This document shows, piece by piece, positions 36,096 to 44,858 of a DNA stretch of 64,000 nucleotides (the stretch's first letter is position 1; each line of letters begins with the position of its first letter). Below the pieces are notes generated by a model. That model worked only from the letters and a program-made list of their open reading frames with translations. It had not been told where the DNA came from and did not search any database. The translations under genes and the position numbers were made by a program. This DNA comes from Pseudomonadota bacterium (lineage in GTDB: Bacteria; Pseudomonadota; Alphaproteobacteria; Rhizobiales; Xanthobacteraceae). Location: NCBI GenBank assembly GCA_023451825.1, contig JAEXYA010000048.1, positions 48,530 through 112,529 on the forward strand, given 5' to 3'.

Positions 36096-37589
36096 TCAAA
36101 ACCGCGGCAAATCCGGAAATGCGAGCTTCCCACCATGCACATGCACGCGGCCAAGCTCCGCGCAGCGATGCAGGGTCGGAAACACTTTTCCGGGATTCAG
36201 CAGCCCCTGCGCGTCGAAGGCGCATTTGATGCGCTGCTGCTGGTTGAGATCGATCTCGTTGAACATTTCGGGCATCAGGTCGCGCTTCTCGATGCCGACG
36301 CCATGTTCGCCGGTGAGCACACCGCCGACTTCCACGCAGAGACGGAGGATGTCGTTGCCGAAGGCTTCCGCCTTCTCCATCTCGTCTTCCTTGTTCGCAT
36401 CGTAGAGGATGAGCGGATGCAGGTTGCCGTCGCCGGCGTGGAAGACATTGGCGACGCCCAAACCATATTTGGCCGACATCTCCTTCATCCGCCGCAGCAC
36501 CAGCGGCAAAGCGGCGCGCGGAATGGTGCCGTCCATGCAGAGATAGTCGGGTGAGATACGCCCCACCGCCGGGAACGCGGCCTTGCGGCCGGACCAGAAC
36601 AGCAGGCGCTGCTGCTCGGACTCCGAAATCTGGCAGGTGGTCGAACCGCATTTCAGCGCGATCGCCTCGACGCGTTTGATGAGTTCGTCCACTTCGACGG
36701 CGGGGCCATCGAGCTCGACGATCAGCAACGCATCGACATCGAGAGGATAACCGGCATGGACGAAAGCTTCCGCCGCGTGAATCGCCGGGCGGTCCATCAT
36801 TTCCATGCCACCGGGAATGATGCCGGCACCGATCACATCGGCGACGCATTGGCCGGCGGCTTCCACTTCGGCAAAGCCGATCATCAGCGCGCGTGCCGTC
36901 TCGGGCTTCTGCAGAATGCGCACAGTGACTTCGGTGACGACGCCGAGCAGGCCTTCCGAGCCGGTGATGATACCAAGCAGGTCATAACCCGACGGCTCCG
37001 CCGTCTTGCCGCCGATGCGGATGATCTCGCCATTCATCAGCACGATCTCGCAGCCGAGCAGGTTGTTCGTCGTCATGCCGTATTTGAGGCTGTGCACGCC
37101 GCCGGAATTTTCCGCGACATTGCCGCCGATGGAGCAGGCGATCTGCGAGGACGGATCGGGCGCATAATAAAAGCCCGCATGCGCCACGGCCTGGCTGATG
37201 GCGAGATTGGTGACGCCGGGCTCGACCACCACCGCACGATTGTCGAAATCGATCTCGCGCACGCGCTTGAACTTGCCGAGGCCGAGCAGCACCGCATCGG
37301 CAAGCGGCAATGCGCCGCCGGACAGCGACGTGCCCGACCCGCGCGGCACCACCTTGATGCCATTGTCATGGCAATATTTCAGGACTTTCGAGACCTGCTC
37401 GGTCGTATCCGGCAACACCACCACCATCGGCGGCTGGCGATAGGCGGTGAAGCCATCGGACTCATAGGGGAGCATTTCCGCGGCGCTGGAGATCACGCCC
37501 TCGCCCGGCACCAATTTTCGCAGCGCGGCGATGATGGCATCGCGCTTGGCAAGCACGGCTTCATCTTTGGCCGGCATCATGATCGTCAT
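36096..37589 (-). CDS. glcD: Glycolate oxidase FAD-linked subunit
   Basis: The 497-residue catalytic subunit, which oxidises glycolate (and lactate) to glyoxylate using FAD. Motifs include VPRGSGTSLSGGALPLADAV in the FAD-binding domain, DPSSQIACSIGGNVAENSGG, GSEGLLGVVTEVTV, and the metal and active-site HAGDGNLHPLI and LTGEHGVGIEKRD of the C-terminal cap. It is first in glcDEF and is intact. GGGAA lies seven bases before the ATG. Confidence 0.97.
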   Translation of the reverse strand: MTIMMPAKDEAVLAKRDAIIAALRKLVPGEGVISSAAEMLPYESDGFTAYRQPPMVVVLPDTTEQVSKVLKYCHDNGIKVVPRGSGTSLSGGALPLADAVLLGLGKFKRVREIDFDNRAVVVEPGVTNLAISQAVAHAGFYYAPDPSSQIACSIGGNVAENSGGVHSLKYGMTTNNLLGCEIVLMNGEIIRIGGKTAEPSGYDLLGIITGSEGLLGVVTEVTVRILQKPETARALMIGFAEVEAAGQCVADVIGAGIIPGGMEMMDRPAIHAAEAFVHAGYPLDVDALLIVELDGPAVEVDELIKRVEAIALKCGSTTCQISESEQQRLLFWSGRKAAFPAVGRISPDYLCMDGTIPRAALPLVLRRMKEMSAKYGLGVANVFHAGDGNLHPLILYDANKEDEMEKAEAFGNDILRLCVEVGGVLTGEHGVGIEKRDLMPEMFNEIDLNQQQRIKCAFDAQGLLNPGKVFPTLHRCAELGRVHVHGGKLAFPDLPRF

Positions 37590-37765
37590 TGAGCGTTTCC
37601 CTTTCGCAACCGCGATATGAAACCGCTGTCAGCTTGGGTTGAATCAATCACGTCCGCGCAGCTTTGAACAGGTAACGAAAGCATGAGGGTCATGATGGTA
37701 TCCGCTTGTGCATGCTGCAACGTGTGTGCGAACATTAGTTACGGAAAGCCAGAAAAGAGCCATCC

Positions 37766-38161
37766 ATGAAAAAACTGACCCTTGCCGCTTTCGCTTTTGT
37801 CGCGGCCACCACTGCTTCGCCTCTCGCCTTTGCTCAAGACGTCGCTGCCGGCAAATCGTCATTCAACAAATGTCTCGCCTGTCACGCCGTCGGCGAAGGG
37901 GCGAAGAACAAGGTCGGCCCCGAGCTGAATGGCCTCAACGGCCGCAAATCGGGCAGCGTTGCGGGCTATTCCTATTCAGAGGCCAACAAGAATTCCGGCC
38001 TCACCTGGGATGAGGCGACGTTCAAGGATTACATCAAGGATCCGAAGGCGAAGATCCCGGGCACCAAGATGGCTTTTGCAGGGATCAAGAAGGAATCCGA
38101 GATCAACGATCTCTGGGCGTTCCTCGCGCAATATGCCGCTGACGGCAAAATCAAGCAGTAA
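37766..38161 (+). CDS. Periplasmic class I cytochrome c
   Basis: A 131-residue electron carrier. The signal peptide MKKLTLAAFAFVAA to AFAQ precedes a cytochrome c2-like fold: heme bound by Cys36, Cys39 and His40 (CLACH), with VGPELNGLNGRKSG and the sixth-ligand Met in PGTKMAF. It most likely shuttles electrons between the bc1 complex and an oxidase. It stands alone and divergent from glcD, separated from it by 176 bases. Confidence 0.95.
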   Translation: MKKLTLAAFAFVAATTASPLAFAQDVAAGKSSFNKCLACHAVGEGAKNKVGPELNGLNGRKSGSVAGYSYSEANKNSGLTWDEATFKDYIKDPKAKIPGTKMAFAGIKKESEINDLWAFLAQYAADGKIKQ

Positions 38162-38168
38162 GTCTGCT

Positions 38169-38292
38169 TGTCCCGGACGCGCTGCGGCGCCCTTGCGCTG
38201 CTGCGCAAAGCCGGGACCGCACGAAGCTCCGGCGTCTCTGGCGGTCCCGGCTCTGCGCAGCGGCATAAGCATGCCGCATCGCGTCCGGGACA
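38169..38292. repeat. 124-bp palindromic element, copy B
   Basis: Ends TGTCCCGGACGCG and CGCGTCCGGGACA are perfect and identical to copies A and C. Internal stem arms are AGCCGGGACCGC and GCGGTCCCGGCT. It starts 8 bases after the cytochrome c stop codon and ends 10 bases from the TetR stop codon. Confidence 0.92.
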
Positions 38293-38301
38293 AGACAGTC
38301 C

Positions 38302-38976
38302 TTAAACCGTCGCCGCCATTTTCGTCGGCAGCACGGCCTGCACCACGAGGCCACGCGCACGCGCGTCCATGACCCCGACCGCGCGCAAGGCGAGCAGCGT
38401 GACGGTTTGCACGGCATCGCGCAATTTCATCGGATCATCGAAACTTTCCGGCGCCATCGGGCCGACCAGCGCCTCATGCAGCGCGCCCAGCAGTGCGGCG
38501 GCGGCCAATGCCGTGTCCTGCGCCGGCAGATGGCCCGCGCGGATGGCAGCATCGATGCGCATCTCGATCTCGCCGGCGATCTCACGCCGACTGGTGAGTC
38601 GGGATTCAGTGACGTCGACTTCCACAGGCTCGGCCAGGATGCCCCAGGCCAGCTTGCGGTTGGACACGACATGGACGGCAACCGTGGTGACCGCGGCGGC
38701 AAGCGCCGAGGACGGGCCCGGGGCCGCATCGGCTGCCCGGCGGATGGCCGTCAGTTCGTCCCTGGACACATCGGCGATCAATTCGGAGATCAGATCCGCC
38801 TTGGACGGGAAATAGCGGTAAACCGTGCCTGCGGCCACATTGGCGCGAACAGCCACGGGGGCGATCTGAACCGCCGCCATGCCGCCTTCGGCGCAGGTTT
38901 CGCGCGCAGCCGCCAAAATGGCGTTGCGCCGTGCCGCAAGCCGCTTCACGACCTGCTGGGTACGTCGATAGACCAT
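38302..38976 (-). CDS. TetR-family transcriptional regulator
   Basis: A 224-residue regulator. The N-terminal helix-turn-helix (about residues 18-62) reads ILAAARETCAEGGMAAVQ, VAVRANVAAGTVYRYFPSKADLISEL. The C-terminal ligand domain carries DVTESRLTSRREIAGE and ALLGALHEALVGPM, like a group of alphaproteobacterial fatty-acid or drug regulators. The target is unknown: the neighbours are cytochrome c (convergent) and azlCD upstream in the same direction. The ATG at 38976 is chosen; the longer frame upstream to 39108 includes non-conserved sequence. Confidence 0.88.
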   Translation of the reverse strand: MVYRRTQQVVKRLAARRNAILAAARETCAEGGMAAVQIAPVAVRANVAAGTVYRYFPSKADLISELIADVSRDELTAIRRAADAAPGPSSALAAAVTTVAVHVVSNRKLAWGILAEPVEVDVTESRLTSRREIAGEIEMRIDAAIRAGHLPAQDTALAAAALLGALHEALVGPMAPESFDDPMKLRDAVQTVTLLALRAVGVMDARARGLVVQAVLPTKMAATV

Positions 38977-39173
38977 AAGCTTGTCCCGCGTCCGGCCTCC
39001 CTGCCCGACCAAAGGCCGATCAAGGAAAAATCGTGAGTTCAAGGTTTTGCGCGGATTCGAGTGGTCAGCCGCGAGAAGAGATGAACACCAGTTCAGAGTC
39101 TTTGACAAGGCATTTTGCGCATAGCGGGATTCACCTTTTCGGGCAGGTCGCCTTATTTATTAGACGCGTTTTC

Positions 39174-39204
39174 TTCACGCGAACCGGCCTCCACTTCGCG
39201 TGAA
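39174..39204 (-). terminator. Hairpin after azlD
   Basis: Arms TTCACGCGAA and TTCGCGTGAA around an 11-base loop, 6 bases beyond the azlD stop. No T-run follows on the minus strand, so the terminator call is tentative. Confidence 0.5.
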
Positions 39205-39209
39205 ACGCT

Positions 39210-39527
39210 TTAGCCGCCAAATCCGAACGCCCGGGCCGCAGCGGCGACCGCCATGCCGACGATGACAGCGATGAAATCGTTACGCAGTATGATGGCCACC
39301 GCGAGCGCGGCGAGAATGGCGAATATCACCACCGGGCCGCCATTCACTGCCACGGGGAGCGCGGCGGCGACGATGATCGAGCCGGGCAGCGCATCGAGCA
39401 TGCGACGGACGCGCGGTGTGACATTCACATAGCCCATCAGCCAGTAGCCACCGAGGCGGGAGGCAACGGTCACCGCCGTCATGACGGCAAATGCCAGCAT
39501 CACGTCGCTGCGCAAAAAGTCGCTCAT
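39210..39527 (-). CDS. azlD: AzlD-type small subunit of branched-chain amino acid exporter
   Basis: A 105-residue protein with four predicted helices. Family features are AVTVASRLGGYWLMG near the start and RVRRMLDALPGSIIVAAALPV, with AIILRNDFIAVIVGMAVAAAAR at the end. AzlC and AzlD together form an exporter for branched-chain amino acids or their analogues. The ATG overlaps the azlC stop codon (ATGA). Confidence 0.9.
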   Translation of the reverse strand: MSDFLRSDVMLAFAVMTAVTVASRLGGYWLMGYVNVTPRVRRMLDALPGSIIVAAALPVAVNGGPVVIFAILAALAVAIILRNDFIAVIVGMAVAAAARAFGFGG

Positions 39528-40264
39528 GCCGCGGCTCCCGCTTTTTCGGGCTCGTCCATGAAGCCGGCACTGATCGCACCGCAGAGCGCGCCGGCGATGA
39601 TGAACCACCAGCCGGCCACCAACCAATGAACGAGAAGTGCAACGACGCCCGAGACGACCCATGGCATGGCGCGGCGCGGCCCCTTCCACGCGGGTACAAG
39701 CATCGCGGCATAGAAAGCCGGCATGACGAGATCGACGCCGTATTTCTTCGGATCGGTGAGTTGCTCGGCCAGCAGGAAGCCCGGGATCGCGGCGACGAGC
39801 CAGACCAGATAAAGCACGATGCCGCCACCGACATAGAACATGGCATCCGCACCGCCACGATCGCGATAGCGCATGGCCGCGAGCCAGCCGCCATCGGTGA
39901 CCAGCAGCATGGACGGATAGGCCTGCCATGCCGGGAGCGAGCCGAACCACGGGCGCAGCGTGGCGCTCATCAGCATGAAGCGGATGTTCACCGTCAGCGT
40001 GAGCAGCGCCAGCGTTGCGATGGTGCCGGGCGTCAGCACATCCGGCCAGGACTGCACGGCGACGAATTGCGACAGGCCGCCATAGACGGTGCCCATCATC
40101 ACCACGACTTCAGCCAGCGAAAAGTTCTTCTGGGCGCAGAGCGCACCAAAGGCCATGCCGAAAGCCAGCGTGCCGGGCAACATCGGCCCGATGGCGACGA
40201 TGCCGGGCAGGATGGCGGCGCGCGACCAATAGGCCGGCGCCTTGGGGATGTGGGTGTTGTGCAT
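39524..40264 (-). CDS. azlC: AzlC-type large subunit of branched-chain amino acid exporter
   Basis: A 246-residue inner-membrane protein with about seven helices and the family signatures PGTLAFGMAFGALCAQ, VVMMGTVYGGLSQFVAVQSW, NIRFMLMSATLRPWF and DGGWLAAM. It works with azlD, which follows by a four-base overlap. The start is uncertain: ATGs at 40264, 40288 and 40303 are in frame. 40264 is used because the upstream ones lie in a GCCCGC/GCGGGC hairpin (about 40281-40298). That hairpin may instead control translation. Confidence 0.88.
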   Translation of the reverse strand: MHNTHIPKAPAYWSRAAILPGIVAIGPMLPGTLAFGMAFGALCAQKNFSLAEVVVMMGTVYGGLSQFVAVQSWPDVLTPGTIATLALLTLTVNIRFMLMSATLRPWFGSLPAWQAYPSMLLVTDGGWLAAMRYRDRGGADAMFYVGGGIVLYLVWLVAAIPGFLLAEQLTDPKKYGVDLVMPAFYAAMLVPAWKGPRRAMPWVVSGVVALLVHWLVAGWWFIIAGALCGAISAGFMDEPEKAGAAA

Positions 40265-40386
40265 GGACGATCCGTGTGACGCCCGCATGGGTGCGGGCAT
40301 CACCGGATCAGGTCAAGCCATGGCGCATCATGAGCGTTATGCACGCAGCGACATGAGACGAAAGGCTGAGCAACCGCCCGAACCTG

Positions 40387-40510
40387 TGTCCCGGACGCGG
40401 TGCGGCGCGAAGTGCCGCTCCGCTGAGCCGGGACCGTAGCAGACGCCGGAGCTTGTGACGGTCCCGGCTCTGCGAAGCGGCATCAAGAATGCCGCATCGC
40501 GTCCGGGACA
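40387..40510. repeat. 124-bp palindromic element, copy C
   Basis: Perfect ends TGTCCCGGACGCG and CGCGTCCGGGACA, with internal stem GAGCCGGGACCGT and ACGGTCCCGGCTC. It ends 6 bases after the nrdB stop codon and may act as its terminator. Confidence 0.92.
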
Positions 40511-40516
40511 ACGGCA

Positions 40517-41641
40517 TCAATCCCAGCTGAGCGCGCCGCCGTTTTGATATTCGATCACGCGGGTCTCGAAGAAGTTCTTTTCCTTCTTCAGGTCCATCGC
40601 TTCCGACATCCACGGGAACGGGTTTTCCGTCTCCGCAAACACCGGCGCGAGGCCGAGCTGCGCGCAGCGGCGATTGGCGATGAAATGCATATAGGTCTCG
40701 CACAGTGCCGCATTGAGCCCGAGGAAACCGCGCGGCATGGTGTCCCGGCCGTATGACGCCTCGAGCTCCGCGGCTTCGCGGATCATGGTGCGGATCTCGT
40801 CCTGGAATTGCCTGGTCCAGAGATGCGGGTTTTCGATCTTGATCTGGTTGATGACATCGATGCCGAAATTCAGGTGAATTGATTCATCGCGCAGGATGTA
40901 TTGATACTGCTCCGCGATCCCCACCATCTTGTTGCGGCGGCCGAGCGACAGGATCTGCGCGAAGCCGGTATAGAACCACATGCCTTCGAAGATGACGTAG
41001 AAGGCGACGAGATCCCGAACGAATGCCTGGTCGTTTTCGGGCGTGCCGGTCTTGAAATCGGGATCGTCGAGATGCTGGGTGTGCTTCAATGCCCAGGCGG
41101 CCTTGTCGGTGATCGACGGCACTTCGCGATACATGTTGAACAGCTCGCCCTCGTCAAGGCCTAGGCTTTCGACGATGTACTGGAACGTATGCGTGTGCAC
41201 CGCCTCCTCGAACGACTGCCGCAGCAGATATTGCCGGCATTCGGGATTGGTGAGGTGGCGATAGATCGCCAGCACGATGTTGTTGGCGACCAGCGACTCC
41301 GACGCTGCGAAGAAGCCGAGATTGCGCTTGATGGCACGGCGCTCGTCCTCGGTCAGGCCGTCGCGCGACTTCCACAGCGCGATATCCGCCTGCATGGAGA
41401 CTTCGGTGGGCATCCAGTGATTGTTGCAGCCGGCCAGATATTTCTCCCACGCCCATTTGTATTTGAGTGGCAGCAGCTGATTGACGTCGGCGCGGCAGTT
41501 GATCATCCGCTTTTCATCGACGGAAACGCGACCGCCGGAACGGTCGATGGTACCGAGGCCGGTGGCGTCGGCCGGGGCTTCCGGCAGCGGAATGAAGGCG
41601 GGAGCTTTCGGGGCGGAAGTGGTGTCGGACCAGTCGAGCAT
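40517..41641 (-). CDS. nrdB: Ribonucleotide reductase small subunit, class Ic-like (radical Tyr replaced by Phe)
   Basis: A 374-residue R2 protein that starts radical chemistry for dNTP synthesis with NrdA. Dimetal ligands are visible: Glu115 (FAASESLVANN), Glu146 and His149 (FEEAVHTHTFQY), Glu219 (IFEGMWFY), Glu253 and His256 (RDESIHL). The position four after the His, Tyr122 in E. coli, is Phe153, with a Tyr two further on. That pattern, and Glu instead of Asp as first ligand, are the marks of class Ic enzymes such as Chlamydia trachomatis R2, which use a Mn/Fe cofactor and no tyrosyl radical. Tyr365 in the tail would serve in radical transfer. AAGGAA precedes the ATG. nrdA is upstream. Confidence 0.95.
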   Translation of the reverse strand: MLDWSDTTSAPKAPAFIPLPEAPADATGLGTIDRSGGRVSVDEKRMINCRADVNQLLPLKYKWAWEKYLAGCNNHWMPTEVSMQADIALWKSRDGLTEDERRAIKRNLGFFAASESLVANNIVLAIYRHLTNPECRQYLLRQSFEEAVHTHTFQYIVESLGLDEGELFNMYREVPSITDKAAWALKHTQHLDDPDFKTGTPENDQAFVRDLVAFYVIFEGMWFYTGFAQILSLGRRNKMVGIAEQYQYILRDESIHLNFGIDVINQIKIENPHLWTRQFQDEIRTMIREAAELEASYGRDTMPRGFLGLNAALCETYMHFIANRRCAQLGLAPVFAETENPFPWMSEAMDLKKEKNFFETRVIEYQNGGALSWD

Positions 41642-41670
41642 TTTGTAATTCCTTCGAAAATCAATCTCAG

Positions 41671-41771
41671 CCCTCATGGTGAGGAGCCCGCCGCTTGGCG
41701 GGCGTCTCGAACCATGGAGCTTGGCGCCATCCTTCGAGACGCGGCCAAGTGGCCGCTCCTCAGGATGAGGG
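41671..41771. repeat. 101-bp palindromic element between nrdA and nrdB
   Basis: Outer arms CCCTCATGGTGAGGAGC and GCTCCTCAGGATGAGGG pair at 15 of 17 positions; inner arms are GCGTCTCGAA and TTCGAGACGC. It lies in the nrdA-nrdB spacer, 29 bases upstream of the nrdB ATG. This CCTCATGGTGAGGAG type is common in the order. Confidence 0.88.
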
Positions 41772-41795
41772 ACGGAGTGGGTGGAGCGGCCTGCC

Positions 41796-44729
41796 TTACT
41801 GGCACGCCTCGCATTCGGGATTATCGATCGAGCAGGCCATCACCGTGGAGAGGTCGGGCGCGGTGAGATCAGACGACTTAACAAGGATCGGCGCACTCAC
41901 CGGCTTGCTTGGCGCCGCCGACACGCCGGCAGACACCGCATTGAGCTTGCCGTCCGTTCCCTTCAGCGTGGACTTCTCCACATGGGTCGCGCTACGCGAT
42001 CGCAGGTAATAGGTCGTCTTCAGACCCTTGTTCCACGCCATGCGATAGAGCTGATCCAGCTTCTTGCCCGACGGATTGGCGATATACAGGTTCAGTGACT
42101 GCGCCTGGTCGATCCATTTCTGGCGCCGCGCCGCCGCCTCGATCAGCCACGCGCTGTCGATCTCGAACGAGGTCGCATAGAGCGCCTTGAGATCACTCGG
42201 CACGCGGTCGATGGCACCGACACTGCCGTCGAAATATTTGAGGTCGGAGACCATCACCTCGTCCCACAGCCCGCGCTTCTTGAGATCGCGCACCAGGAAC
42301 GCGTTCACCACGGTGAAGTCGCCCGACATGTTCGATTTCACATAGAGGTTCTGATAGGCCGGCTCGATCGACTGCGCGACGCCGCAGATATTGGAGATCG
42401 TCGCGGTCGGCGCGATCGCCATCACATTGGAATTGCGCATGCCGGTGCTCTGCACCCGCTCGCGCAGGCTGTTCCAGTCGAGCGTCTGCGAGCGATCCAT
42501 GTCGAGGCCACCGCGGGCATCGGCCACCAGTTCGATGGAGTCGATCGGCAGGATGCCACGGCTCCACAGCGAACCATCGAAAGACGGATAGCGGCCGCGC
42601 TCGGCGGCGAGATCCACCGAAGCCGAAATGGCATGATAGGCGATCGCCTCCATGCTGAGATCCGCGAATTGCACGGCCGCATCCGACGCCATCGCAAGAC
42701 TCAGCGTTTGCAGCGCATCCTGATGGCCCATCAAGCCGAGACCGACCGGGCGATGCTTCAGGTTCGAGCGGCGCGCTTCCGGGATGGTGTAGAAATTGAT
42801 GTCGATGACATTGTCGAGCATCCGCATCGCGGTCGTCACCGTGCGCTGCAGACGGGCGTGATCGATGCCCTGCGCCGTCACGTGATGCAGCAGGTTGACC
42901 GAGCCGAGATTACAGACGGCGACTTCGTCATCCGACGTGTTCAGCGTGATCTCGGTGCAGAGATTCGACGAATGGATCACACCGGCATGCTGCTGCGGCG
43001 AACGCAGATTGCAGGGGTCCTTAAAGGTGATCCAGGGATGGCCGGTCTCGAATACCATGGTCAGCATGCGGCGCCACAGATCGGTGGCGCGCACGGTCTT
43101 GAACACGCGCATCTCGCCCCGCGCCGCCTTGGCTTCATACGCCGCATAGCGCTCGGCAAAGGGCTTGCCGTAGAGATCGTGCAGGTCCGGTGTTTCGTCG
43201 GGCGAGAACAGCGTCCATTCGCCATCCTGTTCGACGCGCTGCATGAACAGGTCCGGCACCCAACTGGCGGTGTTCATGTCATGGGTGCGGCGGCGGTCGT
43301 CGCCGGTGTTCTTGCGGAGATCGAGGAATTCCTCGATGTCCACATGCCAGGTCTCGAGATAGGCGCAGACCGCGCCCTTGCGCTTGCCGCCCTGATTGAC
43401 GGCGATCGCGGTGTCGTTCGCGACCTTCAGGAACGGCACCACGCCCTGGCTCTCGCCATTGGTGCCCTTGATATGCGCGCCCAATCCGCGCACGCGGGTC
43501 CAGTCATTGCCGAGGCCGCCGGAATATTTAGCCAGCAGCGCATTGTCCTTCACCGATTTGAAGATGCCGTCGAGATCGTCGGCAACGGTGGTGAGGAAGC
43601 AGGATGACAGCTGCGGGCGTTGCGTGCCCGCATTGAACAAGGTCGGCGTCGAAGCCATGAAGTCGAAGGACGACAGCAGATTGTAGAATTCGATCGCGCG
43701 GGTCTCGCGGTCGATCTCGCGCAATGCGAGGCCCATGGCGACGCGCATGAAGAAGGCCTGCGGCAGCTCGATGCGGTTGCCCTGCACATGCAGGAAGTAA
43801 CGGTCATACAACGTCTGCAAGCCCAGGAACTGGAACTGAAGATCGCGCTCGGGCTTCAGCGCAGCCGCGATCTTTCCCAAGTCAAAGCGCGACAGTTCTG
43901 GATCGAGCAATTCCGCTTCAATACCTGTCTTTACATAGGCCGTGAAATACTCCGCATAGCGCGATCCCATATCGGCCTGAGAGGCCGAGCTGGGCACGCC
44001 ATGTACGTAAGTCAGCACTTCGGTGCGCAGCTTGTCGAGCAACAGGCGGGCGCTGACAAACGTGTAGTTCGGCTCCTGCTCCACCAGCGTGCGCGCGGCC
44101 ATGATGCCGGCCAGCGCCAGTTCATCCAGCGTGATGCCGTCATAGAGATTGCGCTTGGTCTCTTCGAGCACCGGCGCGGCATCGACACCATCGAGGCCGG
44201 CGCAGGCTTCGTCGACGATCAGCGCCAGGCGCGCCGCATCCAGCGGCACGCGGCTGCCATTGGCGAGCGTGACATTGAGCGCGGGCACTCTCGGCACGGC
44301 CGCCGGCTTCGCAGCGGCTTCCTCGGCACGACGACGCGCGCGCTCCTCGCGGTAGAGCACATAAGCACGCGCCACCTTGTGGTGCTCGCTGCGCATCAGC
44401 GCCAGTTCGACCTGATCCTGCACATCTTCGATATGGAACGTGCGCCCCTCGCCGATGCGGCGGGTCAGCGCGGCAAACACTTCGCCGGTCAGTTGCTCAA
44501 CGGCTTCATGGACACGGCGCGAAGCAGCCGCGGTGTTGCCCTCGACGGCCAGGAACGCCTTGGTCATGGCCACCGAAATCTTGCCGGCATCGAATGGCGA
44601 CACCGTGCCATTGCGGCGGATCACCTGCATGGACGGCTCGCGCGCGGGCACGACATTCGCTTCGGACGTTTGATGAGCGAGCACGGCCGCGTCATGGCCG
44701 TTGGAGAGAGCGTGGGACGTGGAAGGCAT
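41796..44729 (-). CDS. nrdA: Ribonucleotide reductase large subunit with two ATP-cones
   Basis: A 977-residue R1 protein that reduces ribonucleotides. After a variable head it has an outer ATP-cone (from MQVIRRNGTVSPFDAGKISV), then an inner cone matching the E. coli N-terminus in position but altered at its nucleotide-contact residues (VTLANGSRVPLDAARL). The catalytic barrel holds TPTLFNAGTQRPQLSSC (redox Cys), SNLCTEI (thiyl Cys), AVCNLGSVNL (second redox Cys) and a C-terminal NPECEACQ thiol pair. Double cones are known in class Ic large subunits. Start 44729 follows GGGG but is uncertain; 44753 is also possible. A B12 riboswitch lies in the leader. Confidence 0.96.
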   Translation of the reverse strand: MPSTSHALSNGHDAAVLAHQTSEANVVPAREPSMQVIRRNGTVSPFDAGKISVAMTKAFLAVEGNTAAASRRVHEAVEQLTGEVFAALTRRIGEGRTFHIEDVQDQVELALMRSEHHKVARAYVLYREERARRRAEEAAAKPAAVPRVPALNVTLANGSRVPLDAARLALIVDEACAGLDGVDAAPVLEETKRNLYDGITLDELALAGIMAARTLVEQEPNYTFVSARLLLDKLRTEVLTYVHGVPSSASQADMGSRYAEYFTAYVKTGIEAELLDPELSRFDLGKIAAALKPERDLQFQFLGLQTLYDRYFLHVQGNRIELPQAFFMRVAMGLALREIDRETRAIEFYNLLSSFDFMASTPTLFNAGTQRPQLSSCFLTTVADDLDGIFKSVKDNALLAKYSGGLGNDWTRVRGLGAHIKGTNGESQGVVPFLKVANDTAIAVNQGGKRKGAVCAYLETWHVDIEEFLDLRKNTGDDRRRTHDMNTASWVPDLFMQRVEQDGEWTLFSPDETPDLHDLYGKPFAERYAAYEAKAARGEMRVFKTVRATDLWRRMLTMVFETGHPWITFKDPCNLRSPQQHAGVIHSSNLCTEITLNTSDDEVAVCNLGSVNLLHHVTAQGIDHARLQRTVTTAMRMLDNVIDINFYTIPEARRSNLKHRPVGLGLMGHQDALQTLSLAMASDAAVQFADLSMEAIAYHAISASVDLAAERGRYPSFDGSLWSRGILPIDSIELVADARGGLDMDRSQTLDWNSLRERVQSTGMRNSNVMAIAPTATISNICGVAQSIEPAYQNLYVKSNMSGDFTVVNAFLVRDLKKRGLWDEVMVSDLKYFDGSVGAIDRVPSDLKALYATSFEIDSAWLIEAAARRQKWIDQAQSLNLYIANPSGKKLDQLYRMAWNKGLKTTYYLRSRSATHVEKSTLKGTDGKLNAVSAGVSAAPSKPVSAPILVKSSDLTAPDLSTVMACSIDNPECEACQ

Positions 44730-44858
44730 CGGCAGGACCCCGTGAAGATGCATCGAGCAAAAGGGGGCTGGGGCCGAAGGGTGCGTGCATCATGCCGGGC
44801 GGACGCGCGGCAAAGCCTGCAAGCGACCGCTGGGACACCCCGCCCATGGACGTTTCTG

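Noticed and set aside
37634..37647. FNR box upstream of the cytochrome c gene
   Set aside because: TTGGGTTGAATCAA keeps only one half (ATCAA) of the TTGAT-N4-ATCAA consensus; the other half has two mismatches. Too weak to list.
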